64,000 nt of DNA, from assembly GCF_933775445.1 (NCBI RefSeq), contig NW_026089536.1, positions 372,001 through 436,000 of the forward strand. The letters run 5' to 3'. Positions 48,994 to 60,552 of the stretch are shown in pieces. The notes under the pieces were generated by a model that was not told where the DNA came from, did no database searches, and was given only the letters and a program-made list of their open reading frames with translations. Each line of letters begins with the position of its first letter. Position 1 is the first letter of the stretch. The position numbers and the translations under genes were made by a program. The stretch is from Argentina anserina. Taxonomy: Eukaryota > Streptophyta > Magnoliopsida > Rosales > Rosaceae.

Positions 48994-51055
48994 ATGCGAG
49001 TTTCTATTGAATTTGAGAGTTTTGCAAGTGTGGGAGTGTGTTTCTTTCAAACTGAGTATCTTTACATCGTTTGCGTATCTTTACATCGTCTGCGTATCTT
49101 TACTATTCCAATTGTGTATCTTTTCATTTCTCGTTTGAGTATCTTTCTGTAAGGCTTCTGATGCGAGTTTCTATTGTATTTGAGAGTTTTGCAAGTGTGG
49201 GAGTGTGTTTCTTTCAAACTGAGTATCTTTACATCGTTTGCGTATCTTTACTATTCCAATTGTGTATTTTTTCTTTTCTCGTTTGAGTATCTTTCTGTAA
49301 GGCTTCTGATGCGAGTTTCTATTGTATTTGAGATTTTGCAAGTGTGGGAGTCTGTTTCTTTCAAACTGAGTATCTTTACATCGTTTGCGTATCTTTACTA
49401 TTCCAATTGTGTATCTTTACATCGTTTGCGTATATTTTCTATACCAATTGTGTATCTTTTCATTTCTCGTTTGAGTATCTTTCTGTATGGCTTTCTGATG
49501 CGAGTTTCTATTGCATTTGAGAGTTTTGCAAGTGTGGGAGTGTGTTTCTTTCAAACTGAGTATCTTTACATAGTTTGCGTATCTTTACTATTCCAATTGT
49601 GTATCTTTACATCGTTTGCGTATCTTTACTATTCCAATTGTGTATCTTTTCATTTCTCGTTTGAGTATCTTTCTGTAAGGCTTTCTGATGCGAGTTTCTA
49701 TTGAATTTGAGAGTTTTGCAAGTGTGGGAGGGTGTTTCTTTCAAACTGAGTATCTTTACATAGTTTGCGTATCTTTACTATTCCAATTGTGTATCTTTAC
49801 ATCGTTTGCGTATCTTTACTATTCCAATTGTGTATATTTTCATTTCTCGTTTGAGTATCATTCTATAAGGCTTCTGATGCGAGTTTCTATTGCATTTGAG
49901 AGTTTTGCAAGTGTGGGAGTGTGTTTCTTTCAAACTGAGTATCTTTACATAGTTTGCGTATCTTTACTATTCCAATTGTGTATCTTTACATCGTTTGCGT
50001 ATCTTTACTATTCCAATTGTGTATCTTTTCATTTCTCGTTTGAGTATCTTTCTGTAAGGCTTTCTGATGCGAGTTTCTATTGAATTTGAGAGTTTTGCAA
50101 GTGTGGGAGTGTGTTTCTTTCAAACTGAGTATCTTTACATAGTTTGCGTATCTTTACTATTCCAATTGTGTATCTTTACATCGATTGCGTATCTTTACTA
50201 TTCCAATTGTGTATCTTTTCGTTTCTCGTTTGAGTATATTTCTCTAAGGCTTTCTGATGCGAGTTTCTATTGTATTTGAGAGTTTTGCAAGTGTGGGAGT
50301 GTGTTTCTTTCAAACTGAGTATCTTTACATCGTTTGCGTATCTTTACTATTCCAATTGTGTATCTTTACATCGTTTGCGTATCTTTACTATTCCAATTGT
50401 GTATCTTTACATCGTTTGCGTATCTTTACTATTCCAATTGTGTATATTTTCATTTCTCGTTTGAGTATCTCTCTGTAAGGCTTCTGATGCGAGTTTCTAT
50501 TGTATTTGAGAGTTTTGCAAGTGTGGGAGTGTGTTTCTTTCAAACTGAGTATCTTTACATAGTTTGCGTATCTTTACTATTCCAATTGTGTATCTTTACA
50601 TCGTTTGCGTATCTTTACTATTCCAATTGTGTATCTTTTCATTTCTCGTTTGAGTATCTTTCTGTAAGGCTTTCTGATGCGAGTTTCTATTGAATTTGAG
50701 AGTTTTGCAAGTGTGGGAGTGTGTTTCTTTCAAACTGAGTATCTTTACATCGTTTGCGTATCTTTACTATTCCAATTGTGTATCTTTACATCGTTTGCGT
50801 ATCTTTACTATTCCAATTGTGTATCTTTTCATTTCTCGTTTGAGTATTATTCTATAAGGCTTCTGATGCGAGTTTCTATTGTATTTGAGAGTTTTGCAAG
50901 TGTGGGAGTGTGTTTCTTTCAAACTGAGTATCTTTACATCGTTTGCGTATGTTTACTATTCCAATTGTGTATCTTTACATCGTTTGCGCATCTTTACTAT
51001 TCCAATTGTGTATCTTTTCTTTTCTCCTTTGAGTATCTTTCTGTAAGGCTTTCTG
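48994..51055 (+). repeat. 2,062-bp higher-order repeat, copy 4
   Basis: Same eleven-monomer order. Private markers are GGGAGTCTGTTTC near 49347 and ATTCCAATTGTG near 49970, where the other copies have ATTCAAATTGTG. Confidence 0.92.
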
Positions 51056-52833
51056 ATGCGAGTTTCTATTGAATTTGAGAGTTTTGCAAGTGTGGGAGTG
51101 TGTTTCTTTCAAACTGAGTATCTTTACATCGTTTGCGTATCTTTACATCGTCTGCGTATCTTTACAATTCCAATTGTGTATCTTTTCATTTCTCGTTTGA
51201 GTATCTTTCTGTAAGGCTTCTGATGCGAGTTTCTATTGTATTTGAGAGTTTTGCAAGTGTGGGAGTGTGTTTCTTTCAAACTGAGTATCTTTACATCGTT
51301 TGCGTATCTTTACTATTCCAATTGTGTATTTTTTCTTTTCTCGTTTGAGTATCTTTCTGTAAGGCTTCTGATGCGAGTTTCTATTGTATTTGAGATTTTG
51401 CAAGTGTGGGAGTGTGTTTCTTTCAAACTGAGTATCTTTACATCGTTTGCGTATCTTTACTATTCCAATTGTGTATCTTTACATCGTTTGCGTATATTTT
51501 CTATACCAATTGTGTATCTTTTCATTTCTCGTTTGAGTATCTTTCTGTATGGCTTTCTGATGCGAGTTTCTATTGCATTTGAGAGTTTTGCAAGTGTGGG
51601 AGTGTGTTTCTTTCAAACTGAGTATCTTTACATAGTTTGCGTATCTTTACTATTCCAATTGTGTATCTTTACATCGTTTGCGTATCTTTACTATTCCAAT
51701 TGTGTATCTTTTCATTTCTCGTTTGAGTATCTTTCTGTAAGGCTTTCTGATGCGAGTTTCTATTGAATTTGAGAGTTTTGCAAGTGTGGGAGGGTGTTTC
51801 TTTCAAACTGAGTATCTTTACATAGTTTGCGTATCTTTACTATTCCAATTGTGTATCTTTACATCGTTTGCGTATCTTTACTATTCCAATTGTGTATATT
51901 TTCATTTCTCGTTTGAGTATCATTCTATAAGGCTTCTGATGCGAGTTTCTATTGCATTTGAGAGTTTTGCAAGTGTGGGAGTGTGTTTCTTTCAAACTGA
52001 GTATCTTTACATAGTTTGCGTATCTTTACTATTCAAATTGTGTATCTTTACATCGTTTGCGTATCTTTACTATTCCAATTGTGTATCTTTTCATTTCTCG
52101 TTTGAGTATCTTTCTGTAAGGCTTTCTGATGCGAGTTTCTATTGAATTTGAGAGTTTTGCAAGTGTGGGAGTGTGTTTCTTTCAAACTGAGTATCTTTAC
52201 ATAGTTTGCGTATCTTTACTATTCCAATTGTGTATCTTTACATCGATTGCGTATCTTTACTATTCCAATTGTGTATCTTTTCGTTTCTCGTTTGAGTATA
52301 TTTCTCTAAGGCTTTCTGATGCGAGTTTCTATTGTATTTGAGAGTTTTGCAAGTGTGGGAGTGTGTTTCTTTCAAACTGAGTATCTTTACATCGTTTGCG
52401 TATCTTTACTATTCCAATTGTGTATCTTTACATCGTTTGCGTATCTTTACTATTCCAATTGTGTATCTTTACATCGTTTGCGTATCTTTACTATTCCAAT
52501 TGTGTATATTTTCATTTCTCGTTTGAGTATCTCTCTGTAAGGCTTCTGATGCGAGTTTCTATTGTATTTGAGAGTTTTGCAAGTGTGGGAGTGTGTTTCT
52601 TTCAAACTGAGTATCTTTACATAGTTTGCGTATCTTTACTATTCCAATTGTGTATCTTTACATCGTTTGCGTATCTTTACTATTCCAATTGTGTATCTTT
52701 TCATTTCTCGTTTGAGTATCTTTCTGTAAGGCTTTCTGATGCGAGTTTCTATTGAATTTGAGAGTTTTGCAAGTGTGGGAGTGTGTTTCTTTCAAACTGA
52801 GTATCTTTACATCGTTTGCGTATCTTTACTATT
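51056..52833 (+). repeat. 2,062-bp higher-order repeat, copy 5 (truncated)
   Basis: Follows the eleven-monomer order for about 1,778 bp and then jumps, within the ninth monomer near 52834, to sequence typical of the third monomer. It shares CTTTACAATTCC with copy 2. Confidence 0.88.
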
Positions 52834-53772
52834 CAAATTGTGTATCTTTACATCGTTTGCGTATATTTTCTATACCAATTGTGTATCTTTTCATTTCTCG
52901 TTTGAGTATCTTTCTGTATGGCTTTCTGATGCGAGTTTCTATTGCATTTGAGAGTTTTGCAAGTGTGGGAGTGTGTTTCTTTCAAACTGAGTATCTTTAC
53001 ATCGTTTGCGTATGTTTACTATTCCAATTGTGTATCTTTACATCGTTTGCGCATCTTTACTATTCCAATTGTGTATCTTTTCTTTTCTCCTTTGAGTATC
53101 TTTCTGTAAGGCTTTCTGATGCGAGTTTCTATTGAATTTGAGAGTTTTGCAAGTGTGGGAGTGTGTTTCTTTCAAACTGAGTATCTTTACATCGTTTGCG
53201 TATCTTTACTATTCCAATTGTGTATCTTTACATCGTTTGCGTATCTTTACTATTCCAATTGTGTATATTTTCATTTCTCGTTTGAGTATCATTCTATAAG
53301 GCTTCTGATGCGAGTTTCTATTGCATTTGAGAGTTTTGCAAGTGTGGGAGTGTGTTTCTTTCAAACTGAGTATCTTTACATAGTTTGCGTATCTTTACTA
53401 TTCAAATTGTGTATCTTTACATCGTTTGCGTATCTTTACTATTCCAATTGTGTATCTTTTCATTTCTCGTTTGAGTATCTTTCTGTAAGGCTTTCTGATG
53501 CGAGTTTCTATTGAATTTGAGAGTTTTGCAAGTGTGGGAGTGTGTTTCTTTCAAACTGAGTATCTTTACATAGTTTGCGTATCTTTACTATTCCAATTGT
53601 GTATCTTTACATCGATTGCGTATCTTTACTATTCCAATTGTGTATCTTTTCGTTTCTCGTTTGAGTATATTTCTCTAAGGCTTTCTGATGCGAGTTTCTA
53701 TTGTATTTGAGAGTTTTGCAAGTGTGGGAGTGTGTTTCTTTCAAACTGAGTATCTTTACATCGTTTGCGTAT
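52834..53772 (+). repeat. Mosaic of higher-order-repeat pieces
   Basis: Starts with a third-monomer type segment (TATATTTTCTATACC near 52862), then a tenth-monomer type segment (GTATGTTTAC, TTTGCGCATC, TTTTCTCCTTTGAG at about 53010-53100). From 53119 it follows 51750-52396 at an offset of 1,369 bp. It diverges near 53772 at TTTACTGTTCC. This is a higher-order unit broken by internal deletions. Confidence 0.75.
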
Positions 53773-54447
53773 GTTTACTGTTCCAATTGTGTATCTTTAC
53801 ATCGTTTGCGTATCTTTACTATTCCAATTGTGTATCTTTTAATTTCTCGTTTGAGTATCTTTTTGTAAGGCTTTCTGATGCGAGTTTCTATTGAATTTGA
53901 GAGTTTTGCAAGTGTGGGAGTGTGTTTCTTTCAAACTGAGTATCTTTACATAGTTTGCGTATCTTTACTATTCCAATTGTGTATCTTTACATCGTTTGCG
54001 TATCTTTACTATTCCAATTGTGTATCTTTTCATTTCTCGTTTGAGTATCTTTCTGTAAGGCTTTCTGATGCGAGTTTCTATTGAATTTGAGAGTTTTGCA
54101 AGTGTGGGAGTGTGTTTCTTTCAAACTGAGTATCTTTACATCGTTTGCGTATCTTTACTATTCCAATTGTGTATCTTTACATCGTTTGCGTATCTTTACT
54201 ATTCCAATTGTGTATCTTTTCATTTCTCGTTTGAGTATCTTTCTGTAAGGCTTTCTGATGCGAGTTTCTATTGAATTTGAGAGTTTTGCAAGTGTGGGAG
54301 TGTGTTTCTTTCAAACTGAGTATCTTTACATCGTTTGCGTATGTTTACTATTCCAATTGTGTATCTTTACATCGTTTGCGTATCTTTACTATTCCAATTG
54401 TGTATCTTTTCTTTTCTCGTTTGAGTATCTTTCTGTAAGGCTTTCTG
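53773..54447 (+). repeat. Run of 190-bp monomers
   Basis: Simple two-B monomers with anchors at 53688, 53878, 54068, 54258 and 54448, a steady 190-bp register. It holds the first TTTTAATTTCTCG plus CTTTTTGTAAGG monomer (about 53845), the form that dominates the right end of the window. Confidence 0.85.
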
Positions 54448-56141
54448 ATGCGAGTTTCTATTGAATTTGAGAGTTTTGCAAGTGTGGGAATGTGTTTCTT
54501 TCAAACTGAATATCTTTACATCGTTTGTGTATCTTTACTATTCCAATTGTGTATCTTTACATCGTTTGCGTATCTTTACTATTCCAATTGTGTATCTTTT
54601 CATTTCTCGTTTGAGTATCTTTCTGTAAGGCTTCTGATGCGAGTTTCTATTGTATTTGAGAGTTTTGCAAGTGTAGGAGTGTGTTTCTTTCAAACTGAGT
54701 ATCTTTACATCGTTTGCGTATCTTTACTATTCCAATTGTGTATCTTTTCTTTTCTCGTTTGAGTATCTTTCTGTAAGGCTTCTGATGCGAGTTTCTATTG
54801 TATTTGAGAGTTTTGCATGTGTGGGAGTGTGTTTCTTTCAAACTGAGTATCTTTACATCGTTTGCGTATGTTTACTATTCCAATTGTGTATCTTTACATC
54901 GTTTGCGTATCTTTACTATTCCAATTGTGTATCTTTTCTTTTCTCCTTTGAGTATCTTTCTGTAAGGCTTTCTGATGCGAGTTTCTATTGAATTTGAGAG
55001 TTTTGCAAGTGTGGGAGTGTGTTTCTTTCAAACTGAGTATCTTTACATCGTTTGCGTATCTTTACTATTCCAATTGTGTATCTTTACATCGTTTGCGTAT
55101 CTTTTCTATTCCAATTGTGTATCTTTTCATTTCTCGTTTGAGTATCTTTCTGTATGGCTTTCTGATGCGAGTTTCTATTGCATTTGAGCGTTTTGCAAGT
55201 GTGGGAGTGTGTTTCTTTCAAACTGAGTATCTTTACTATTCCAATTGTGTATCTTTTCATTTCTCGTTTGAGTATCTTTCTGTAAGGCTTTCTGATGCGA
55301 GTTTCTATTGAATTTGAGAGTTTTGCAAGTGTGGGAATGTGTTTCTTTCAAACTGAATATCTTTACATCGTTTGTGTATCTTTACTATTCCAATTGTGTA
55401 TCTTTACATCGTTTGCGTATCTTTACTATTCCAATTGTGTATCTTTTCATTTCTCGTTTGAGTATCTTTCTGTAAGGCTTCTGATGCGAGTTTCTATTGT
55501 ATTTGAGAGTTTTGCAAGTGTAGGAGTGTGTTTCTTTCAAACTGAGTATCTTTACATCGTTTGCGTATCTTTACTATTCCAATTGTGTATCTTTTCTTTT
55601 CTCGTTTGAGTATCTTTCTGTAAGGCTTCTGATGCGAGTTTCTATTGTATTTGAGAGTTTTGCATGTGTGGGAGTGTGTTTCTTTCAAACTGAGTATCTT
55701 TACATCGTTTGCGTATGTTTACTATTCCAATTGTGTATCTTTACATCGTTTGCGTATCTTTACTATTCCAATTGTGTATCTTTTCTTTTCTCCTTTGAGT
55801 ATCTTTCTGTAAGGCTTTCTGATGCGAGTTTCTATTGAATTTGAGAGTTTTGCAAGTGTGGGAGTGTGTTTCTTTCAAACTGAGTATCTTTACATCGTTT
55901 GCGTATCTTTACTATTCCAATTGTGTATCTTTACATCGTTTGCGTATCTTTTCTATTCCAATTGTGTATCTTTTCATTTCTCGTTTGAGTATCTTTCTGT
56001 ATGGCTTTCTGATGCGAGTTTCTATTGCATTTGAGCGTTTTGCAAGTGTGGGAGTGTGTTTCTTTCAAACTGAGTATCTTTACTATTCCAATTGTGTATC
56101 TTTTCATTTCTCGTTTGAGTATCTTTCTGTAAGGCTTTCTG
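54448..56141 (+). repeat. 847-bp five-monomer unit, two tandem copies
   Basis: Copies 54448-55294 and 55295-56141 have monomers of 189, 148, 190, 190 and 130 bp. Markers are GTGGGAATGTG, AAACTGAATATC, GTGTAGGAG, GCATGTGTGGG, TTTTCTCCTTTGAG and TTTGAGCGTTTTGC. The 130-bp monomer has lost its only 19-bp half-module and is the shortest monomer I found. I saw no differences between the two copies by eye. Confidence 0.9.
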
Positions 56142-58885
56142 ATGCGAGTTTCTATTGAATTTGAGAGTTTTGCAAGTGTGGGAGTGTGTTTCTTTCAAAC
56201 TGAGTATCTTTACATAGTTTGCGTATCTTTACTATTCAAATTGTGTATCTTTACATCGTTTGCGTATCTTTACTATTCCAATTGTGTATCTTTTCATTTC
56301 TCGTTTGAGTATCTTTCTGTAAGGCTTTCTGATGCGAGTTTCTATTGAATTTGAGAGTTTTGCAAGTGTGGGAGTGTGTTTCTCTCAAACTGAGTATCTT
56401 TACATAGTTTGCGTAACTTTACTATTCCAATTGTGTATCTTTACATCGTTTGCGTATCTTTACTATTCCAATTGTGTATCTTTTCATTTCTCGTTTGAGT
56501 ATCATTCTATAAGGCTTCTGATGCGAGTTTCTATTGTATTTGAGAGTTTTTCAAGTGTGGGAGTGTGTTTCTTTCAAACTGAGTATCTTTACATCGTTTG
56601 CGTATCTTTACTATTCCAATTGTGTATCTTTTCATTTCTCGTTTCAGTATCTTTCTGTAAGGCTTCTGATGCGAGTTTCTATTGTATTTGAGAGTTTTGC
56701 AAGTGTGGGAATGTGTTTCTTTCAAACTGAGTATCTTTACATCGTTTGTGTATCTTTACTATTCCAATTGTGTATCTTTTCATTTCTCGTTTGAGTATCT
56801 TTCTGTAAGGCTTTCTGATGCGAGTTTCTATTGAATTTGAGAGTTTTGCAAGTGTGGGAGTGTGTTTCTTTCAAACTGAGTATCTTTACATCGTTTGCGT
56901 ATCTTTACTATTCCAATTGTGTATCTTTACATCGTCTGCGTATCTTTACTATTCCAATTGTGTATCTTTTCATTTCTCGTTTGAGGATCTTTCTGTAAGG
57001 CTTCTGATGCGAGTTTCTATTGTATTTGAGAGTTTTGCAAGTGTGGGAGTGTGTTTCTTTCAAACTGAGTATCTTTACATCGTTTGCGTATGTTTACTAT
57101 TCCAATTGTGTATCTTTACATCGTTTGCGTATCTTTTCTATTCCAATTGTGTATCTTTTCATTTCTCGTTTGAGTATCTTTCTGTAAGGCTTCTGATGCG
57201 AGTTTCTATTGAATTTGAGAGTTTTGCAAGTGTGGGAGTGTGTTTCTTTCAAACTGAGTATCTTTACATCGTTTGCGTATCTTTACTATTCCAATTGTGT
57301 ATCTTTACATCGTTTGCGTATCTTTTCTATTCCAATTGTGTATCTTTTCATTTCTCGTTTGAGTATCTTTCTGTACGGCTTTCTGATGCGAGTTTCTATT
57401 GCATTTGAGCGTTTTGCAAGTGTGGGAGTGTGTTTCTTTCAAACTGAGTATCTTTACATAGTTTGCGTATCTTTACTATTCCAATTGTGTATCTTTTCAT
57501 TTCTCGTTTGAGTATCTTTCTGTAAGGCTTTATGATGCGAGTTTCTATTGAATTTGAGAGTTTTGCAAGTGTGGGAGTGTGTTTCTTTCAAACTGAGTAT
57601 CTTTACATCGTTTGCGTATCTTTACTATTCCAATTGTGTATCTTTACATCGTCTGCGTATCTTTACTATTCCAATTGTGTATCTTTTCATTTCTCGTTTG
57701 AGTATCTTTCTGTAAGGCTTCTGATGCGAGTTTCTATTGTATTTGAGAGTTTTGCAAGTGTGGGAGTGTGTTTCTTTCAAACTGAGTATCTTTACATAGT
57801 TTGCGTATCTTTACTATTCCAATTGTGTATCTTTTCATTTCTCGTTTGAGTATCTTTCTGTAAGGCTTTCTAATGCGAGTTTCTATTGAATTTGAGAGTT
57901 TTGCAAGTGTGGGAGTGTGTTTCTTTCAAACTGAGTATCTTTACATAGTTTGCGTATCTTTACTATTCAAATTGTGTATCTTTACATCGTTTGCGTATCT
58001 TTATTATTCCAATTGTGTATCTTTTAATTTCTCGTTTGAGTATCTTTTTGTAAGGCTTTCTGATGCGAGTTTCTATTGAATTTGAGAGTTTTGCAAGTGT
58101 GGGAGTGTGTTTCTTTCAAACTGAGTATCTTTACATCGTTTGCGTATCTTTACTATTCCAATTGTGCATCTTTTCATTTCTCGTTTGAGTATCTTTTGTA
58201 AGGCTTCTGATGCGAGTTTCTATTGTATTTGAGAGTTTTGCAAATGTGGGAGTGTGTTTCTTTCAAAATGAGTATCTTTACATCGTTTGTGTATCTTTAC
58301 TATTCCAATTGTGTATCTTTACATCGTCTGCGTATCTTTACTATTCCAATTGTGTATCTTTTCATTTCTCGTTTGAGTATCTTTCTGTAAGGCTTCTGAT
58401 GCGAGTTTCTATTGAATTTGAGAGTTTTGCAAGTGTGGGAGTGTGTTTCTTTCAAACTGAGTATCTTTACATAGTTTGCGTATCTTTACTATTCAAATTG
58501 TGTATCTTTACATCGTTTGCGTATCTTTATTATTCCAATTGTGTATCTTTTAATTTCTCGTTTGAGTATCTTTTTGTAAGGCTTTCTGATGCGAGTTTCT
58601 ATTGAATTTGAGAGTTTTGCAAGTGTGGGAGTGTGTTTCTTTCAAACTGAGTATCTTTACATCGTTTGCGTATCTTTACTATTCCAATTGTGTATCTTTT
58701 CATTTCTCGTTTGAGTATCTTTCTGTAAGGCTTCTGATGCGAGTTTCTATTGTATTTGAGAGTTTTGCAAATGTGGGAGTGTGTTTCTTTCAAAATGAGT
58801 ATCTTTACATCGTTTGTGTATCTTTACTATTCCAATTGTGTATCTTTTCATTTCTCGTTTGAGTATCTTTCTGTAAGGCTTTCTG
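56142..58885 (+). repeat. Mixed monomer block with long-range similarity to 36-40 kb
   Basis: Satellite without one clear local period. About 56500-56820 resembles 36020-36340 and 39497-39817 (ATCATTCTATAAGG, GAGTTTTTCAAG, GTGGGAATGTG, TTTGTGTATC). About 57873-58380 matches 60915-61425 (offset 3,042), including the short A module GAGTATCTTTTGTAAGG and TTGTGCATCTTTTC. Confidence 0.75.
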
Positions 58886-60237
58886 ATGCGAGTTTCTATT
58901 GAATTTGAGAGTTTTGCAAGTGTGGGAGTGTGTTTCTCTCAAACTGAGTATCTTTACATAGTTTGCGTAACTTTACTATTCGAATTGTGTATCTTTACAT
59001 CGTTTGCGTATCTTTACTATTCCAATTGTGTATCTTTTCATTTCAAGTTTGAGTATCATTCTATAAGGCTTCTGATGCGAGTTTCTATTGTATTTGAGAG
59101 TTTTTCAAGTGTGGGAGTGTGTTTCTTTCAAACTGAGTATCTTTACATAGTTTGCGTATCTTTACTATTCAAATTGTGTATCTTTACATCGTTTGCGTAT
59201 CTTTATTATTCCAATTGTGTATCTTTTAATTTCTCGTTTGAGTATCTTTTTGTAAGGCTTTCTGATGCGAGTTTCTGTTGAATTTGAGAGTTTTGCAAGT
59301 GTTGGGGTGTGTTTCTTTCAAACTGAGTATCTTTACATCGTTTGCGTATCTTTACTATTCCAATTGTGCATCTTTTCATTTCTCGTTTGAGTATCTTTCT
59401 GTAAGGCTTCTGATGCGAGTTTCTATTGTATTTGAGAGTTTTGCAAATGTGGGAGTGTGTTTCTTTCAAAATGAGTATCTTTACATCGTTTGTGTATCTT
59501 TACTATTCCAATTGTGTATCTTTTCATTTCTCGTTTGAGTATCTTTCTGTAAGGCTTTCTGATGCGAGTTTCTATTGAATTTGAGAGTTTTGCAAGTGTG
59601 GGAGTGTGTTTCTCTCAAACTGAGTATCTTTACATAGTTTGCGTAACTTTACTATTCGAATTGTGTATCTTTACATCGTTTGCGTATCTTTACTATTCCA
59701 ATTGTGTATCTTTTCATTTCAAGTTTGAGTATCATTCTATAAGGCTTCTGATGCGAGTTTCTATTGTATTTGAGAGTTTTTCAAGTGTGGGAGTGTGTTT
59801 CTTTCAAACTGAGTATCTTTACATAGTTTGCGTATCTTTACTATTCAAATTGTGTATCTTTACATCGTTTGCGTATCTTTATTATTCCAATTGTGTATCT
59901 TTTAATTTCTCGTTTGAGTATCTTTTTGTAAGGCTTTCTGATGCGAGTTTCTATTGAAATTGAGAGTTTTGCAAGTGTTGGGGTGTGTTTCTTTCAAACT
60001 GAGTATCTTTACATCGTTTGCGTATCTTTACTATTCCAATTGTGCATCTTTTCATTTCTCGTTTGAGTATCTTTCTGTAAGGCTTCTGATGCGAGTTTCT
60101 ATTGTATTTGAGAGTTTTGCAAATGTGGGAGTGTGTTTCTTTCAAAATGAGTATCTTTACATCGTTTGTGTATCTTTACTATTCCAATTGTGTATCTTTT
60201 CATTTCTCGTTTGAGTATCTTTCTGTAAGGCTTTCTG
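58886..60237 (+). repeat. 676-bp four-monomer unit, two tandem copies
   Basis: Copies 58886-59561 and 59562-60237 have monomers of 189, 190, 148 and 149 bp. Markers are GCGTAACTTTAC, ATTCGAATTG, TTTCAAGTTTGAG, ATCATTCTATAAGG, GTGTTGGGGTGTG and GCAAATGTGGG. They differ by single bases, for example TTTCTGTTGAATTTG (59274) against TTTCTATTGAAATTG (59950). Confidence 0.88.
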
Positions 60238-60552
60238 ATGCGAGTTTCTATTGAATTTGAGAGTTTTGCAAGTGTGGGAGTGTGTTTCTCTCAAACTGAG
60301 TATCTTTACATAGTTTGCGTATCTTTACTATTCCAATTGTGTATCTTTACATCGTTTGCGTATCTTTACTATTCCAATTGTGTATCTTTTCATTTCTCGT
60401 TTGAGTATCTTTCTGTAAGGCTTCTGATGCGAGTTTCTATTGTATTTGAGAGTTTTTCAAGTGTGGGAGTGTGTTTCTTTCAAACTGAGTATATTTACAT
60501 CGTTTGCGTATCTTTTCTATTCCAATTGTGTATCTTTTCATTTCTCGTTTGA
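60238..60552 (+). repeat. Linking satellite
   Basis: Two ordinary monomers between the 676-bp and 2,087-bp duplications, with GAGTTTTTCAAG and GAGTATATTTAC variants. Nothing else is seen. Confidence 0.8.

Noticed and set aside
42808..52833. CRISPR array
   Set aside because: There are no unique spacers between short direct repeats. Every segment is itself repeated, unit lengths of 148-230 bp are wrong, and no cas-like gene is present.
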